This document shows, piece after piece, positions 1 to 9,700 of a stretch of DNA of 64,000 nucleotides (position 1 is the stretch's first letter; the number at the start of each line of letters is the position of its first letter). The notes below the pieces were generated by a model. It was not told the DNA's origin and made no database searches. It saw only the letters and a program-made list of their open reading frames with translations. Source of the DNA: Zongyangia gallinarum (GTDB lineage Bacteria > Bacillota > Clostridia > Oscillospirales > Ruminococcaceae); assembly GCA_904419315.1 (NCBI GenBank), contig CAJFQY010000001.1, forward strand, positions 173,591-237,590, in the 5' to 3' direction. A program made the translations under genes and the position numbers.

Positions 1-519
1 GCCCAGCATAGAAGCGGCTTCTTTGGCGATATTGTTTTGCTCTTCCGAACCCAGCTCCGAATAGATAACAAAAGGAGTCAGGGATTCATGGATATCGCCG
101 CCGTGAAGATCCATATAGAAATCTGCCTGGGCGAACAATTGGCTGGAGATGGTATAGGCGATCCGCTGGGTTACAGTCCCGGTAGCTTTACCCGGATACT
201 CACGGTTGAGGTTTTTGCCATCGTAGGGGCCTACATATTGCATTTTCGCAAAGAAAGCGGGGGTATTGACTGGATGAACGATAGCCACACGGCCAGCTAC
301 CTGATCCGGGGTAAGGGAAGCGGCAACCCGGATGGAAGTCTCAACGCCAGGATACTCACCGCCATGGGTACCGCCAGTGATAACAACGGTTTTTCCTGGT
401 TTAGTGCCGCAAATCAGAGTGATAGGCATTTTTACAGGAGTACCAGGAACTTCCAGGTATCCCTGTACCTTCTCGCCAGCTTTGGCGGAAAGGGTTCCAA
501 CTTTCAGTTCTTCAGACAT
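1..519 (-). CDS. Succinylglutamate desuccinylase/aspartoacylase-family zinc hydrolase, 3' end cut by window edge
   Basis: The first 173 codons are visible; the C-terminus lies outside the window. The translation begins MSEELKVGTL and carries THGGEYPG near residue 50, whose His and Glu match the zinc ligands of the M14-type AstE/AspA family. NLNREYPG and DLHGGD follow and fit the substrate-binding and third-ligand regions. Enzymes of this family remove an acyl group from an N-acylated amino acid or cleave a terminal residue. The ATG is preceded by AAAGGAG at a normal distance. It is the last visible gene of the minus-strand peptide transporter operon, about 90 bases after the second ATPase. 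This suggests it processes an imported acyl-amino acid or peptide (inference). The exact substrate cannot be read from the sequence. Confidence 0.85.
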   Translation of the reverse strand, partial: MSEELKVGTLSAKAGEKVQGYLEVPGTPVKMPITLICGTKPGKTVVITGGTHGGEYPGVETSIRVAASLTPDQVAGRVAIVHPVNTPAFFAKMQYVGPYDGKNLNREYPGKATGTVTQRIAYTISSQLFAQADFYMDLHGGDIHESLTPFVIYSELGSEEQNNIAKEAASMLG

Positions 520-610
520 GACGCAAAATCTCCTTTAACAGTAGTATTATGACAAAAGGTGCCGGGCGGGCGGCAGCCACACCCGGACGCGCATTTTTGT
601 AGCAGATGTT

Positions 611-1612
611 TTATACCGGCTGGATGGGATGATGGCAAGCCACCCAATGACCGGGACAAACCTCGGCGAAATCAGGCTGTATCTTTTTGCATTCCTCTGT
701 AGCTCTTGGACAACGAGGATGGAACCGGCAGCCGGTAGGCAGCTGGATGGGGCTGGGAGGCTCTCCTTCGATACTGTACTCCTGGGAACGGTGGGTAGGA
801 TCCAACACAGGCGCGGCTTTGAGCAAAACCTCTGTGTATGGGTGATAAGGACGTTCATAGAGCTCTTCTGTGGGAGCCAACTCAATAATTTTGCCAAGAT
901 ACATAACCGCCACACGATGGGTAATCAACCGGACAACCCTCAGGTCATGGGAAATAAAGAGCATCGTCAACTCCAGATCCTTTTGCAGATCCATGAGCAG
1001 GTTGATAATCTGTGCCTGGATAGAGACGTCCAGAGCCGAAACCGGTTCGTCGGCAATGATAAAAGCGGGATCCAACGCCAAAGCCCTGGCAATGCCAATT
1101 CTCTGCCGCTGTCCACCAGAAAATTCACCGGGATACCGGTCCGCTGTATCTGCGTTCATTCCTACCATTTCCAGCAATTTGAGGATCCTCTGTTCCCTTT
1201 GTTCCGGAGGGCAGACTTTATGAACCTTCAGAGCTTCGCCCAGCGTATCCCGGACAGTCATCCGAGGGTTGAGGGAGGAGTAAGGATCTTGGAAGACCAT
1301 TTGGAAACTGCGGCGCTTTTCGCGAAGCTCTTTTCCTTTGAGGGAACTGATTTCAATCCCATTGAGGACAACCTTACCAGCGTCAGGATCATACAGGCGC
1401 ATAATAGTCCGAGCCAGGGTAGACTTGCCGCAGCCCGATTCCCCTACCAATCCCAGAGTTTCACCTTTCGCGATGGAAAAACTAACGTCATCTACCGCTT
1501 TGAGGGTCTGGATAGGCTTTCGAGCAATAGCGTCTAAAATCGGCCGTTTGAGCCGGAAGTACTTCTTTAAATTGGTGACCGTTAATAACGGCTGTGCTGT
1601 ACTATTTTCCAT
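611..1612 (-). CDS. Oligopeptide/dipeptide ABC transporter ATP-binding protein (OppF/DppF type)
   Basis: 333 residues, normal for OppF/DppF. It is one of the two cytoplasmic ATPases that power peptide uptake. Walker A is GESGCGKST near residue 57, the ABC signature is FSGGQRQR, and Walker B is IIADEPVSALD. The C-terminal extension has the cysteine-rich segment typical of the oligopeptide family (CRFHPRCPRA, then CKK and CPGHW), which in some members binds an Fe-S cluster. The gene starts just after the partner ATPase stops. AAGGAGG lies about 13 bases before the ATG, slightly far, so translational coupling is likely. Fifth gene of the operon. Confidence 0.95.
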   Translation of the reverse strand: MENSTAQPLLTVTNLKKYFRLKRPILDAIARKPIQTLKAVDDVSFSIAKGETLGLVGESGCGKSTLARTIMRLYDPDAGKVVLNGIEISSLKGKELREKRRSFQMVFQDPYSSLNPRMTVRDTLGEALKVHKVCPPEQREQRILKLLEMVGMNADTADRYPGEFSGGQRQRIGIARALALDPAFIIADEPVSALDVSIQAQIINLLMDLQKDLELTMLFISHDLRVVRLITHRVAVMYLGKIIELAPTEELYERPYHPYTEVLLKAAPVLDPTHRSQEYSIEGEPPSPIQLPTGCRFHPRCPRATEECKKIQPDFAEVCPGHWVACHHPIQPV

Positions 1613-1618
1613 GGACGG

Positions 1619-2614
1619 TCATCTGCCTCCTTCCACAAAGGATTTGACTTCAGAAAGCTTTTCAGGGAAGTGACACCGTGTTAAATGATCCGGTGAGATC
1701 TCGCTGAGAGCAGGCAGCTCTTCCCGGCAGCGGTCCTCAGCAAAACGGCACCGGGGCGCGAAGGGACAGCCTTGGGGCGGGTTGGCCAAGTCGGGAGGAG
1801 AACCGGGAATGGGAATCAGCCGCTCCTTCTCGTGCCCGGTGGGTAGGGAGGAGAGCAGCCCATAGGTATATGGATGCCGCGGAGAAGAAAAGAGGGTGAG
1901 GGTATCGGCAATTTCTACCACGTGGCCGGCATACATGACGGCAACCCGGTCGCACATTTGGGCAACGACTCCCAGGTCATGGGTGATAAGCAGGATACTC
2001 ATCCCTAATTTGGCCTTTAAATCATTGAGAAGATTGATGATCTGGTCTTGAATCGTCACGTCCAGAGCGGTGGTAGGCTCGTCAGCCAACAAAAGCTGGG
2101 GCTTCGCAGCCAGGGCAATGGCAATCATCGCCCTCTGGCGCATGCCGCCGCTAAATTGATGGGGATATTCCTTAATGCGGGTTTCCGGACGTGGAATTCC
2201 CACCATATGAAGTAGTTCAATGGCCCGTTCTGTCTTTTCTTTTTTTGACATCTTCTGGTCACCGAAAGCCTCGAATATCTGCTCACCAATGGTGAGCACG
2301 GGATTCAAAGCGGTCATCGGCTCCTGAAAGATCATAGCGATTTCCTTGCCGCGGATCTGGCGCATTTCCTTCTGGGAGAGGGCGGTTAGCTCCTTTCCTT
2401 TGTAGAGGATATGCCCGTCCACAATCTTGCCCGGCTTATGGATCAGCCGGAGGATAGAACGGCAGGTGGCGCTTTTCCCGCAGCCTGACTCCCCAACTAG
2501 GGCGAAGGTTTCCCCTTGGCGGATGGTAAAGCTGACATTATCCACCGCTTTGACAGTCATTTCTTTGGTAATAAAATATGTTTTTAAATTTTTAACCTCC
2601 AGGATATCGGCCAT
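1619..2614 (-). CDS. Oligopeptide/dipeptide ABC transporter ATP-binding protein (OppD/DppD type)
   Basis: 331 residues, the other ATPase of the peptide importer. Walker A is GESGCGKSA, the signature is FSGGMRQR, and Walker B is LLADEPTTALD. The C-terminal oligopeptide-family segment CPFAPRCRFAEDRC is present. The gene lies 19 bases downstream of the second permease gene and seven bases before the OppF-type ATPase, so the two are cotranscribed and probably form a heterodimer. AAGGGGGAG precedes the ATG. The family and role are clear; whether the transporter prefers dipeptides or longer peptides is not. Confidence 0.95.
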   Translation of the reverse strand: MADILEVKNLKTYFITKEMTVKAVDNVSFTIRQGETFALVGESGCGKSATCRSILRLIHKPGKIVDGHILYKGKELTALSQKEMRQIRGKEIAMIFQEPMTALNPVLTIGEQIFEAFGDQKMSKKEKTERAIELLHMVGIPRPETRIKEYPHQFSGGMRQRAMIAIALAAKPQLLLADEPTTALDVTIQDQIINLLNDLKAKLGMSILLITHDLGVVAQMCDRVAVMYAGHVVEIADTLTLFSSPRHPYTYGLLSSLPTGHEKERLIPIPGSPPDLANPPQGCPFAPRCRFAEDRCREELPALSEISPDHLTRCHFPEKLSEVKSFVEGGR

Positions 2615-2633
2615 GGTCCGAGCTCCCCCTTTC

Positions 2634-3533
2634 TTAACGGTTTTTGGTGCGCAGCAAGTCGGCTAAGCCGTCGCCAAACAGGCTGAAGCCGGTGCCGGCA
2701 AAGATGAGTGCGAAACCGGGGCAGGCGCAGATCCACCATGCCTGGGAGATAAACGGACGTCCATCTGCGATGAGCGCGCCCCATTCCGGTGTCGGGGGCT
2801 GCACGCCCAATCCAAGGAAGGACAGGGAAGCACCGGTGAGCATACACATAACAACGTCAGAAGACGCAAAAGCGATAGCGGAGGAAAATACGTTAGGCAA
2901 AATGTGCCGGATCAGAATACGCAGATCGGAATATCCAAGAAGACGGGCAGCTTGGACGTATTCACTATGTTTGACCACCATGACCTCGCTTCGGACCAGC
3001 CTGGCGTAGTCGCGCCAGCCCACCAGCCAGATGGCGATGTAAAGGTTGTTCATACTCGGCCCCATAATGCTGACGATGGCAATGACCAAGATGATGAAGG
3101 GGAAAGCCATAACCACGTCCAGAATGCGCATCAGGACACTGTCCAACCATCCGCCATAGTAGCCGGCGATGAGGCCGATGATACTGCCGGTGATAAAGGG
3201 GACGATCATGGCCAGAACGCCGATGGTTAGGTCAATGCGGGTGCCCCATACCACACGGGCGAACACATCACGCCCGTAGTTGTCAGTGCCGAAGAGATGC
3301 TCCGCCGAAGGGGGCTGGAGCATAGCGGTGGTATCGGAAGCGTTAGGGTCATAGGAAGTTAAAAACTGGGGAAAAAGGGCAAAGATCACCACCACCAGGA
3401 TGATCAGCAGGCCGATGTTGAGCGTCATGCTCCGGCGCCACCAGGGAGCCTTTTTGCGGGCGATCAGGGCACCGCCCTCCTGGGCGGCGTTGACCACCTT
3501 CCGCTGTTCGTCCATTCCCTCAAGCTTTGCCAT
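2634..3533 (-). CDS. Peptide ABC transporter permease (DppC/OppC type)
   Basis: About 299 residues. An N-terminal cytoplasmic stretch is followed by a transmembrane helix (LNIGLLIILVVVIFALF) and the OppC N-terminal domain motif FGTDNYGRDVFARVVWG. A five-helix BPD permease core follows, with the EAA-like cytoplasmic loop EYVQAARLLGYSDLRILIRH that contacts the ATPases. Two in-frame ATGs lie six bases apart. AGGAGG sits eight bases before the second (used here) and only two before the first (3539). It follows the DppB-type permease with a gap of about 70 bases. Confidence 0.93.
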   Translation of the reverse strand: MAKLEGMDEQRKVVNAAQEGGALIARKKAPWWRRSMTLNIGLLIILVVVIFALFPQFLTSYDPNASDTTAMLQPPSAEHLFGTDNYGRDVFARVVWGTRIDLTIGVLAMIVPFITGSIIGLIAGYYGGWLDSVLMRILDVVMAFPFIILVIAIVSIMGPSMNNLYIAIWLVGWRDYARLVRSEVMVVKHSEYVQAARLLGYSDLRILIRHILPNVFSSAIAFASSDVVMCMLTGASLSFLGLGVQPPTPEWGALIADGRPFISQAWWICACPGFALIFAGTGFSLFGDGLADLLRTKNR

Positions 3534-3612
3534 GCCCATCCCCTCCTTTCTTAAAGCGATGTAAAGTGAGCCTTTGAGGGGCCAGGTTATATTGCGTCAT
3601 CCTTGCGCCCTC

Positions 3613-4554
3613 CTATTCTAGTTCTACCCGCGGATCCAAGAGCGAGTAGGAAATATCGGTGATCAAGTTTACAATGAGCACCAGCGCGGCGAAGATCACC
3701 ACCACCGATTGAACCACAGCGTAGTCCCGGCGGAAGATGGCCTCTACCAGCAGCGCGCCGACACCGGGCAGGCCGAAGACCGTCTCGATAACCACAGTAT
3801 AGCCCAACAGGTTAACGATCCGCAGGGCCAGCAGGGTCACCGTAGAGATCAAGGCGTTTTTGACAATGTGGCGGGAGCGGACCCGGCCTTCAGAGATACC
3901 CTTGCTGCGGGCAAAGTCTACGAAGTCCATTCCCATTACATTGGCCACATTCCCACGGAGATTTTTAATCATCAGGGTGCAGACCCCCAGCGCGCCGGTG
4001 ATGGACGGCAGGATGAGACAGCGCACATGGTCTAAGAAGGTGACGCCCCATCCGGAGATAGGCACCCAGCCCAGCTGCAGCCCAAAGAGGAGCAGCAGCA
4101 ATATGCCGATCCAGAACTGGGGCATGGAGAGGGCCACCAGGGAAAGGACGCGGATGATATTGTCCCCTATGCCGTTTTTATGCCGTCCGCAGTAGTAGCC
4201 CAGCGGGAAGCTGATGAGGACGACAAACAGGGCGGTCATCAGCGCCAGGGAAACGGTCACGATCATCCGGCTTCCCAGCAGGTCGCTGACGGGGATGGAA
4301 TACTGGATAGATTCCCCCAGGTTACCGGTGACCAGATCCCGCAAAAAGATGCCGTATTGCACGATGTAAGGCTTGTCCAGCCCCATTTCCACTTCCTTGG
4401 CGGCGACCATCTCGGGGGTAGCCTTTTCACCCAGCATAATCTGCGCAGGATTGCCGGGGATCAGGCGCATCATTACAAATACCAAGATGGTGACGCACAG
4501 CAGAACGGGGATCATCTGCAACAGGCGCTTTATTGCATAATTGAGTTGCTGCAT
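3613..4554 (-). CDS. Peptide ABC transporter permease (DppB/OppB type)
   Basis: About 313 residues with the DppB pattern: first helix MIPVLLCVTILVFVMMRLIPGNPA, a long external loop (GLDKPYIVQYG), then the BPD permease core. The EAA loop is DFVDFARSKGISEGRVRSRH. It forms the membrane channel with the DppC-type partner. The frame can start at a GTG (4563) or at an ATG nine bases later (4554). The AGG of the ribosome site sits eight bases before the ATG, so I prefer that. It follows the binding protein gene across a hairpin-rich gap. Confidence 0.93.
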   Translation of the reverse strand: MQQLNYAIKRLLQMIPVLLCVTILVFVMMRLIPGNPAQIMLGEKATPEMVAAKEVEMGLDKPYIVQYGIFLRDLVTGNLGESIQYSIPVSDLLGSRMIVTVSLALMTALFVVLISFPLGYYCGRHKNGIGDNIIRVLSLVALSMPQFWIGILLLLLFGLQLGWVPISGWGVTFLDHVRCLILPSITGALGVCTLMIKNLRGNVANVMGMDFVDFARSKGISEGRVRSRHIVKNALISTVTLLALRIVNLLGYTVVIETVFGLPGVGALLVEAIFRRDYAVVQSVVVIFAALVLIVNLITDISYSLLDPRVELE

Positions 4555-4587
4555 AGCATTCACCTGTCCTCAATGAAAATAGCGGTA

Positions 4588-4667
4588 GGGGCTTCCCGCC
4601 CTTTTGGTGGGAAAGCCCCTTTGCCGCTGAAAAACGGAGGGAAAGGGGAAAGTCCCCTCCCCCTCCG
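4588..4667 (-). other. Two intercistronic hairpins between binding protein and permease genes
   Basis: Two GC-rich inverted repeats lie between the peptide-binding protein stop and the first permease. One has arms CGGAGG/CCTCCG around 4635-4667. The other has GGGGCTT/AAGCCCC arms around 4588-4620, extended by AGCGG/CCGCT. Neither is followed by a good U-tract. Such hairpins commonly stabilise or partly terminate the message so that the binding protein is made in excess; that role is inferred. Confidence 0.5.
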
Positions 4668-4689
4668 ATTCAAATTGCGTTGTTTGGGT

Positions 4690-6252
4690 TTATTTGGTGG
4701 TCTCCTGGAAGCGGTAAGCGCCCAGAGGAGTCTGGATAAAGTTCTCTACATTGCTGCGGTAGGCAACAGGGTAGGGAATATAGAACATGCTGAAGAAGGG
4801 CAGCTCGTCGGCCATCATCTGCTGGATCTCATAATAGAGCTCCTGGCGTTTTTCGGGGTCAAGCTCGGTTTTGGCCTCGTTGACCAAAGCCTCCACCTCA
4901 TCATTCTGCCAGCCGCTCATCAGGCACATGGCGTTGTCATAGATGCAGCTGTAATCCGCCTGCTGGGAAGGATCGGCCATATCGTTGGTCCAGGGCCGGA
5001 TCTGCAGATCCAGGGTCAGGTTGTTCATCCGCTCGTTGATGGTGCCCTTTTCCAGGGTTTCCAGGTTCAGGGTGATGCCAACCTCAGCCCACTGCTCCTT
5101 GAGCAGGGTACCCATGGTGGCGTGGATGGTGTTGCCGGAATCCAGGGCCAGGGTGATTTCAAAGCCGTCGCCATAGCCAGCCTCGGTCAGAAGCTCTTTG
5201 GCGCCTTCGGGATCATACTCGGGATAGTCCACGTTTTCATTCCAATACATGCCGTTGACGGACATGAAGGAGGTGGCGAGCTCACCATAGCCGTAAAGGG
5301 CAACGTCCCTCAGTTCTTCCAGGTCGGTGGCCATGGCCAAGGCGCGGCGGACGCGGACGTCATTCAGGGGCTCGATGGTGTTGTTAAAGATCATGTTGCG
5401 GACCTCGGTGGAAGGCAGGCCGACAGCGACGATGTCGGGGTCAGCATCCAATTCTTCCATCCGGTTCCAGGGGACGAAGGTAATGGCGTCCACCTGGCCA
5501 GCCTGCAGCTGCATGACGCGGGAGTTATCGTCAGGGACGACGGTGAATTTTACACTGTCCAGTTTGGGTTCGTCGGGATTCCAGTAGTTGGTGTTTTTCT
5601 CTAAGAGGACATATTCGCCCTTCTGCCACTCGGCGAAATAGAAGGGGCCGGTTCCCATCGGAGCCTGGGTGTAAGCTTCCTCGCCCACCTCTTCATAATA
5701 GGCTTTGGACTGGACGGAAGCGTTGAACATGGCAAGGTCAGCCAGGATGGGAGCCCAGGGCTCGGTCAGAGTGATCACCAGGGTGTTCTCATCGGGAGCT
5801 TCCACAGACTCGATGGCTTCCATGGCAAAAGCCCAAGCAGAGGACTCGGTGTCCCGGGCCCGCTCAATGGACCAGATCCAGTCCTCGGTGGTGACTTCAG
5901 TGCCGTTGGCGAATTTAACGCCGGGTTTCAGATGGAAGGTGTACTGGGTGCCTTCAGGGTTGATGTCCCAGCTTTCCGCCAGCCAGGGCTCAATGCTCTT
6001 GCCGTCGTCGCTGGCCCGGACAAGGCCTTCCATGGTCAGGCCGAACAGCCAGATATTGACGTTGCCGTCCTGGGTGACAGGATCCAGGTTGTCAGAATCC
6101 TCGGGACGGGCAATGACCAGCTGGTTGGGATCGGTGGTAGCAGCCTGGCTGCCGCCGCTTGTGTCGCCGCCGCTGCTGGAGCATCCGGTGACTGAGAATA
6201 CCATTGCAACTGCCATCAGAAGGACAATTGCCCTTTTCAGAAATTTTTTCAT
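4690..6252 (-). CDS. Peptide-binding lipoprotein of ABC importer (SBP family 5)
   Basis: 520 residues from the chosen start. The N-terminus MKKFLKRAIVLLMAVAMVFS ends in lipobox VTGC followed by a Ser/Gly linker, so the protein is lipid-anchored outside the membrane. The mature part is a family 5 extracellular solute-binding protein (DppA/OppA type): WLAESWDINPEG, YTFHLKPGVKFANG, TGPFYFAEWQKGEYV and VRRALAMATD are family hallmarks. The frame stays open 56 codons upstream, but that stretch overlaps the leader hairpin and has no signal peptide; GAGGAAAGGAA lies upstream of the chosen ATG. First gene of the importer operon. Confidence 0.94.
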   Translation of the reverse strand: MKKFLKRAIVLLMAVAMVFSVTGCSSSGGDTSGGSQAATTDPNQLVIARPEDSDNLDPVTQDGNVNIWLFGLTMEGLVRASDDGKSIEPWLAESWDINPEGTQYTFHLKPGVKFANGTEVTTEDWIWSIERARDTESSAWAFAMEAIESVEAPDENTLVITLTEPWAPILADLAMFNASVQSKAYYEEVGEEAYTQAPMGTGPFYFAEWQKGEYVLLEKNTNYWNPDEPKLDSVKFTVVPDDNSRVMQLQAGQVDAITFVPWNRMEELDADPDIVAVGLPSTEVRNMIFNNTIEPLNDVRVRRALAMATDLEELRDVALYGYGELATSFMSVNGMYWNENVDYPEYDPEGAKELLTEAGYGDGFEITLALDSGNTIHATMGTLLKEQWAEVGITLNLETLEKGTINERMNNLTLDLQIRPWTNDMADPSQQADYSCIYDNAMCLMSGWQNDEVEALVNEAKTELDPEKRQELYYEIQQMMADELPFFSMFYIPYPVAYRSNVENFIQTPLGAYRFQETTK

Positions 6253-6342
6253 ACTCTCTACTTCATTCCTTTCCTCGCGGTTAAATGAAATATCCCCCGC
6301 CGAAATTGGCGCAGTGACAGCCGGGTATCTTCCGACTACACC

Positions 6343-6381
6343 AAAAAATGGTGCTACAAAGCCAATCAATGCAGCACCATT
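6343..6381 (-). terminator. Hairpin plus U-run in the 5' leader of the peptide importer operon (possible attenuator)
   Basis: On the minus strand AATGGTGCT (6381-6373) pairs perfectly with AGCACCATT (6355-6347) across a 17-base loop and is followed by six T's. It begins about four bases after the predicted transcription start and lies some 90 bases before the first gene. By form it is an intrinsic terminator in a leader, so premature termination may control the operon. Confidence 0.5.
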
Positions 6382-6391
6382 GCTGTGCATT

Positions 6392-6420
6392 ATTATAGCA
6401 TTCTGCATGGGACAAGTCAA
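6392..6420 (-). promoter_or_regulatory. Sigma-A promoter of the peptide importer operon
   Basis: On the minus strand TTGACT (6420-6415) and TATAAT (6397-6392) are separated by exactly 17 bases. The predicted start is near 6385, giving a leader of about 130 bases before the binding-protein ATG. Confidence 0.8.
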
Positions 6421-6728
6421 TAAATTACAAAATTTTTAATCTGCTAACTGTTTAAAGAAGTGTGGCAAATTCCCAAGATTTAGGAAAAATATCTAAGGGA
6501 AAGCGGGAAAATGTATTTCTTATAAGGGTGTTTTCAGAAAAATTGTACTGCCAGAGAAAACAGAAATGAATTTTCTTACCCAAAAAATTTCATTTTTATT
6601 TTGAAGAAATTTTTATTATTTAAAGCAGCCGAGAGTATATTTCCCTATGAAAGAAGAGCTTTTATCCTCTTTTAGGGGAAGAAAATCCCCAGGTGAATAC
6701 TTATCCGATAAAAATTTTTAAGATAGAA
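6421..6728. other. AT-rich intergenic stretch with no recognisable gene
   Basis: About 300 bases between the importer promoter and the terminator of the GH32 gene. It is strongly AT-rich with A and T runs. I see no conserved RNA, ribosome site with a plausible frame, or long repeat. Confidence 0.5.
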
Positions 6729-6757
6729 AAGGCGGACGACTACATGTCATCCGCCTT
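6729..6757 (-). terminator. Intrinsic terminator of the GH32 gene
   Basis: Arms AAGGCGGA and TCCGCCTT with inner GAC/GTC pairs form a stem of about 11 bp around a short loop. On the minus strand it is followed by a T-rich run, 20 bases after the fructanase stop codon. Confidence 0.75.
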
Positions 6758-6778
6758 AAAGCAAAGGATATACGGGTT

Positions 6779-9700
6779 TTATTTTCTCTTGCGGGAAAGG
6801 ATCACCGCAGCGCCTGCGCTCAGGGCCAGGACTGCCAGTGCTCCAGCTACCATGCTGCTGTCTCCGGAAGCGGGGTTCTCTTTCTCGCCAGAACCAGATC
6901 CGTTGGCGGAATCATTTCCACTGCCAGACGGCCAATCCCAGTCCCCGCCGCCTGCCTGATCTTCGTCAGAGCCAGGTATGCTGGGCTTATCGGTGCCAGG
7001 TGTGGGTTCTGGCTCTGTCACCGCCTCCTCTTCCCTTGTCACCACAATCACATATTCGCTCTCTTCACCTTCTAGGCTCAGCGTAACTACAATCTCGTTT
7101 TCTCCTACCTGCAGCGGGATCTCTTCAGAGTAGACCCCGCTCTCCAGCGCCTCTTCTCCCAGCATGGCTGTGATGCCATCGGCAAAGAAGGCTTTCACCT
7201 GCACACCCTCTACCTCGTTTCCTACGGCAGCGGTGTAAGAGAAGGTGTCTTTGTCAAAGGCGGGAGTAAGAGTTCCTTCAGACAGCTCCAAGCCATCCAG
7301 GAGAGGTTTCTCGCCTACAGGAGGCTGTTCTTCCTCTTCTCTCGTAACGGTGATGGTGTAGGTCTTGTCTCCTGCTGCTACGGTAATAGCATTAGGTCCA
7401 ACCTCCAGGGCGATGTCCTCGGAGTAGGAACCGGATGCGACGTCCTTGCCGTTGACGGTGACAGCGGTGTCACCGGTGTAGGTGGGCATGACCTTGACAG
7501 AGGAGACGGAGTTTGCCACAGTGGCGGTGTAGTTCAGAGTATCCTTGTCAAAGGCGGGATCCAGGGTACCGTTGGAGAGTTCCAGGCCGCTCAGCTCGGT
7601 GGGGACGGGCTCTGGAACCGGTTCCTCCCAGGCGGAATTCATGGAATAGATGGTGAGAGAATCAATGGTGACATTCCCCCCCAGGGTATAAAATTCCATT
7701 CCATCGCTGGAGGCGTCAGGGAAGAAAAGGGTGCTGACCGCCGCCTGTCCATCGTTGCCGAAGGCTTCGATCACAGAAGTGTCTACCAAAATCCGCAGTT
7801 TCACCTTCCCATTTTCCATAGGAGCCATGGCGATGGGGCAGATACCGCCGGTGGCCGGTCCTCCCTGGCTCTTATCCACCACCATCTGGCCGTTTTCCAC
7901 ATCATATTTGACGACCGTCTGCTGGCCGTTGCCTTTGCGCAGGACAAAGCCAAACTCGGTGACGTTGTCATCCAAGGTGAACTCGCCTTCGATATCATAA
8001 TAGATGCCGGTAACTCCCTCTAGTATATTAGGGGAATCTGGGGCGACAGAATTGTTTTCTGTCTCATAGAGGATGCCGGAACGGAGGGTATCCACCTCCT
8101 CCACGGGATAGGTGATCAGGCGCATCTGGCCGTCCACCGTTTTGAGCTGGGTTTCCAGAGGCAGGGACTGGGCGCCATTCCAGCACTTTTCTGTGCCCAG
8201 GGAGGCCGCGCTGCTGTCAATGAGCCAGCTGACAGAGATGCGGCGGTCTTTGGCGTCGTTAAAATAGGTACTGGTAGCGTAATTCTGGCCGGTTACAGTA
8301 GCGCTGGCGCCCCGAGAATCGCCGTTAAAGATCAGCTTGTCGGTTTCGGCCCGGAAATGGAGGATGCCGCTGTCGTCTTTGGTGACATTGCCTACCACAT
8401 AGAACACGCCGCCGGCGTTGATGACCCATTTGATATTGCCGTTATCCCCGTCCAGAGCCAGAGGATAGATGTCGGGGCATTCGGTCTCCATGGTGTTGCC
8501 GTCCTTGTCCAGGGCGGAGCTATTGTAGGTCCAGTGGAGCAGGTCATTGGAGGTGTAGAGTTTGCAGTCGGTGCCTTGGCCACCGGTAATGGCCAGCCAT
8601 ACGCCGCCATTTTCCATGGCCGCGTCTTCATACCAAACCACCTTGGGGTCAAAGGAGCCGGGTACGTCGGGGGTGTCTACCTTGTTGAGGGTATAACCAC
8701 CGTCGGTGGAATAGGCCACCCGCAGCCCGTTGTAGAAAAAGACCATTCTGGCCTCGGGAGGAACGGATTCATCGAAGAGCCCGGAGCAGTTGTTATAGTC
8801 GATGACACCGCCGCCGGAGCAGATGTTGCCGGAAAGGACAATACCGTAATCGGTCCAATGGATCAGGTCTTTAGAAACGGCGTGGCCCCAATGAGGAGTA
8901 CCCCAATCCAGAGATTCGGGATTGTACTGATAGTACATATGGTATTCCCCGGTGGCCGCGTTATAGGTCAGTCCATTGGGGTCGTTCATCCACATGGTCT
9001 GGGGGGTGAAGTGGAACTGAGGACGATAATCTCCCTCATAGATGGTTTCTTCATCTACCTCACGGTAGATGGTAATATCGATGGGCAGGCTCAATTTGGT
9101 CTCATCATCAGAAACCACCAGCTTGAGGGTATTTTTACCTACCCGCAGGGGGATGTCGGCAGACTCGACACCGCTGTGGATCACGGAATTATTGAGCTTC
9201 AGCTCAAAGCGGTCCTTGGCTTCTGCCTTGATCCTGATGGAGGAGACGGTATTCTCCACCGTCGCGGTGTAAGCGGTGGTAGCAGGATCAAAGGGCTGGT
9301 CCAGGGTAGCGCCGATGACCTCCAGAGAGGTCAGTTGAGGGATATCCTCGGCCAGATAATAGTAAAGGTTGTCAAAGGTAGTGTCGGAACCAAAGGTCAT
9401 AACGCCGATGGTGCCGCCGTTAAAATCGGGATCATTCCAGGTGCCGATGAGGACGCCGTCCAGATAGTAGCTGAAAGCGTTGTTGATGCACTCAATGCGC
9501 AGATGATAATCCTGCGCGGCGATCTGTGCAGAGGTAAGGCCGCCGCTGATACCCCAGACGTCGGCGCCGTTGTTCTTAAACAGGCGGGTGGTGGAGCCGT
9601 AATACTTGTCAATATTGGCGCAGATCCAGGTTTCGTAGGGATTGGCTGGATTCTGGGCAATGACCAGGCCGGCGCCGCCCTTGGGGTTGTCAATGTGCAG

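Noticed and set aside
4180..5604. 474-codon open frame on the plus strand
   Set aside because: It lies antisense to the peptide-binding protein and permease genes, which have clear family motifs. The antisense translation is His/Gly/Val-rich with no recognisable domain, as expected from reading GC-rich codons backwards.
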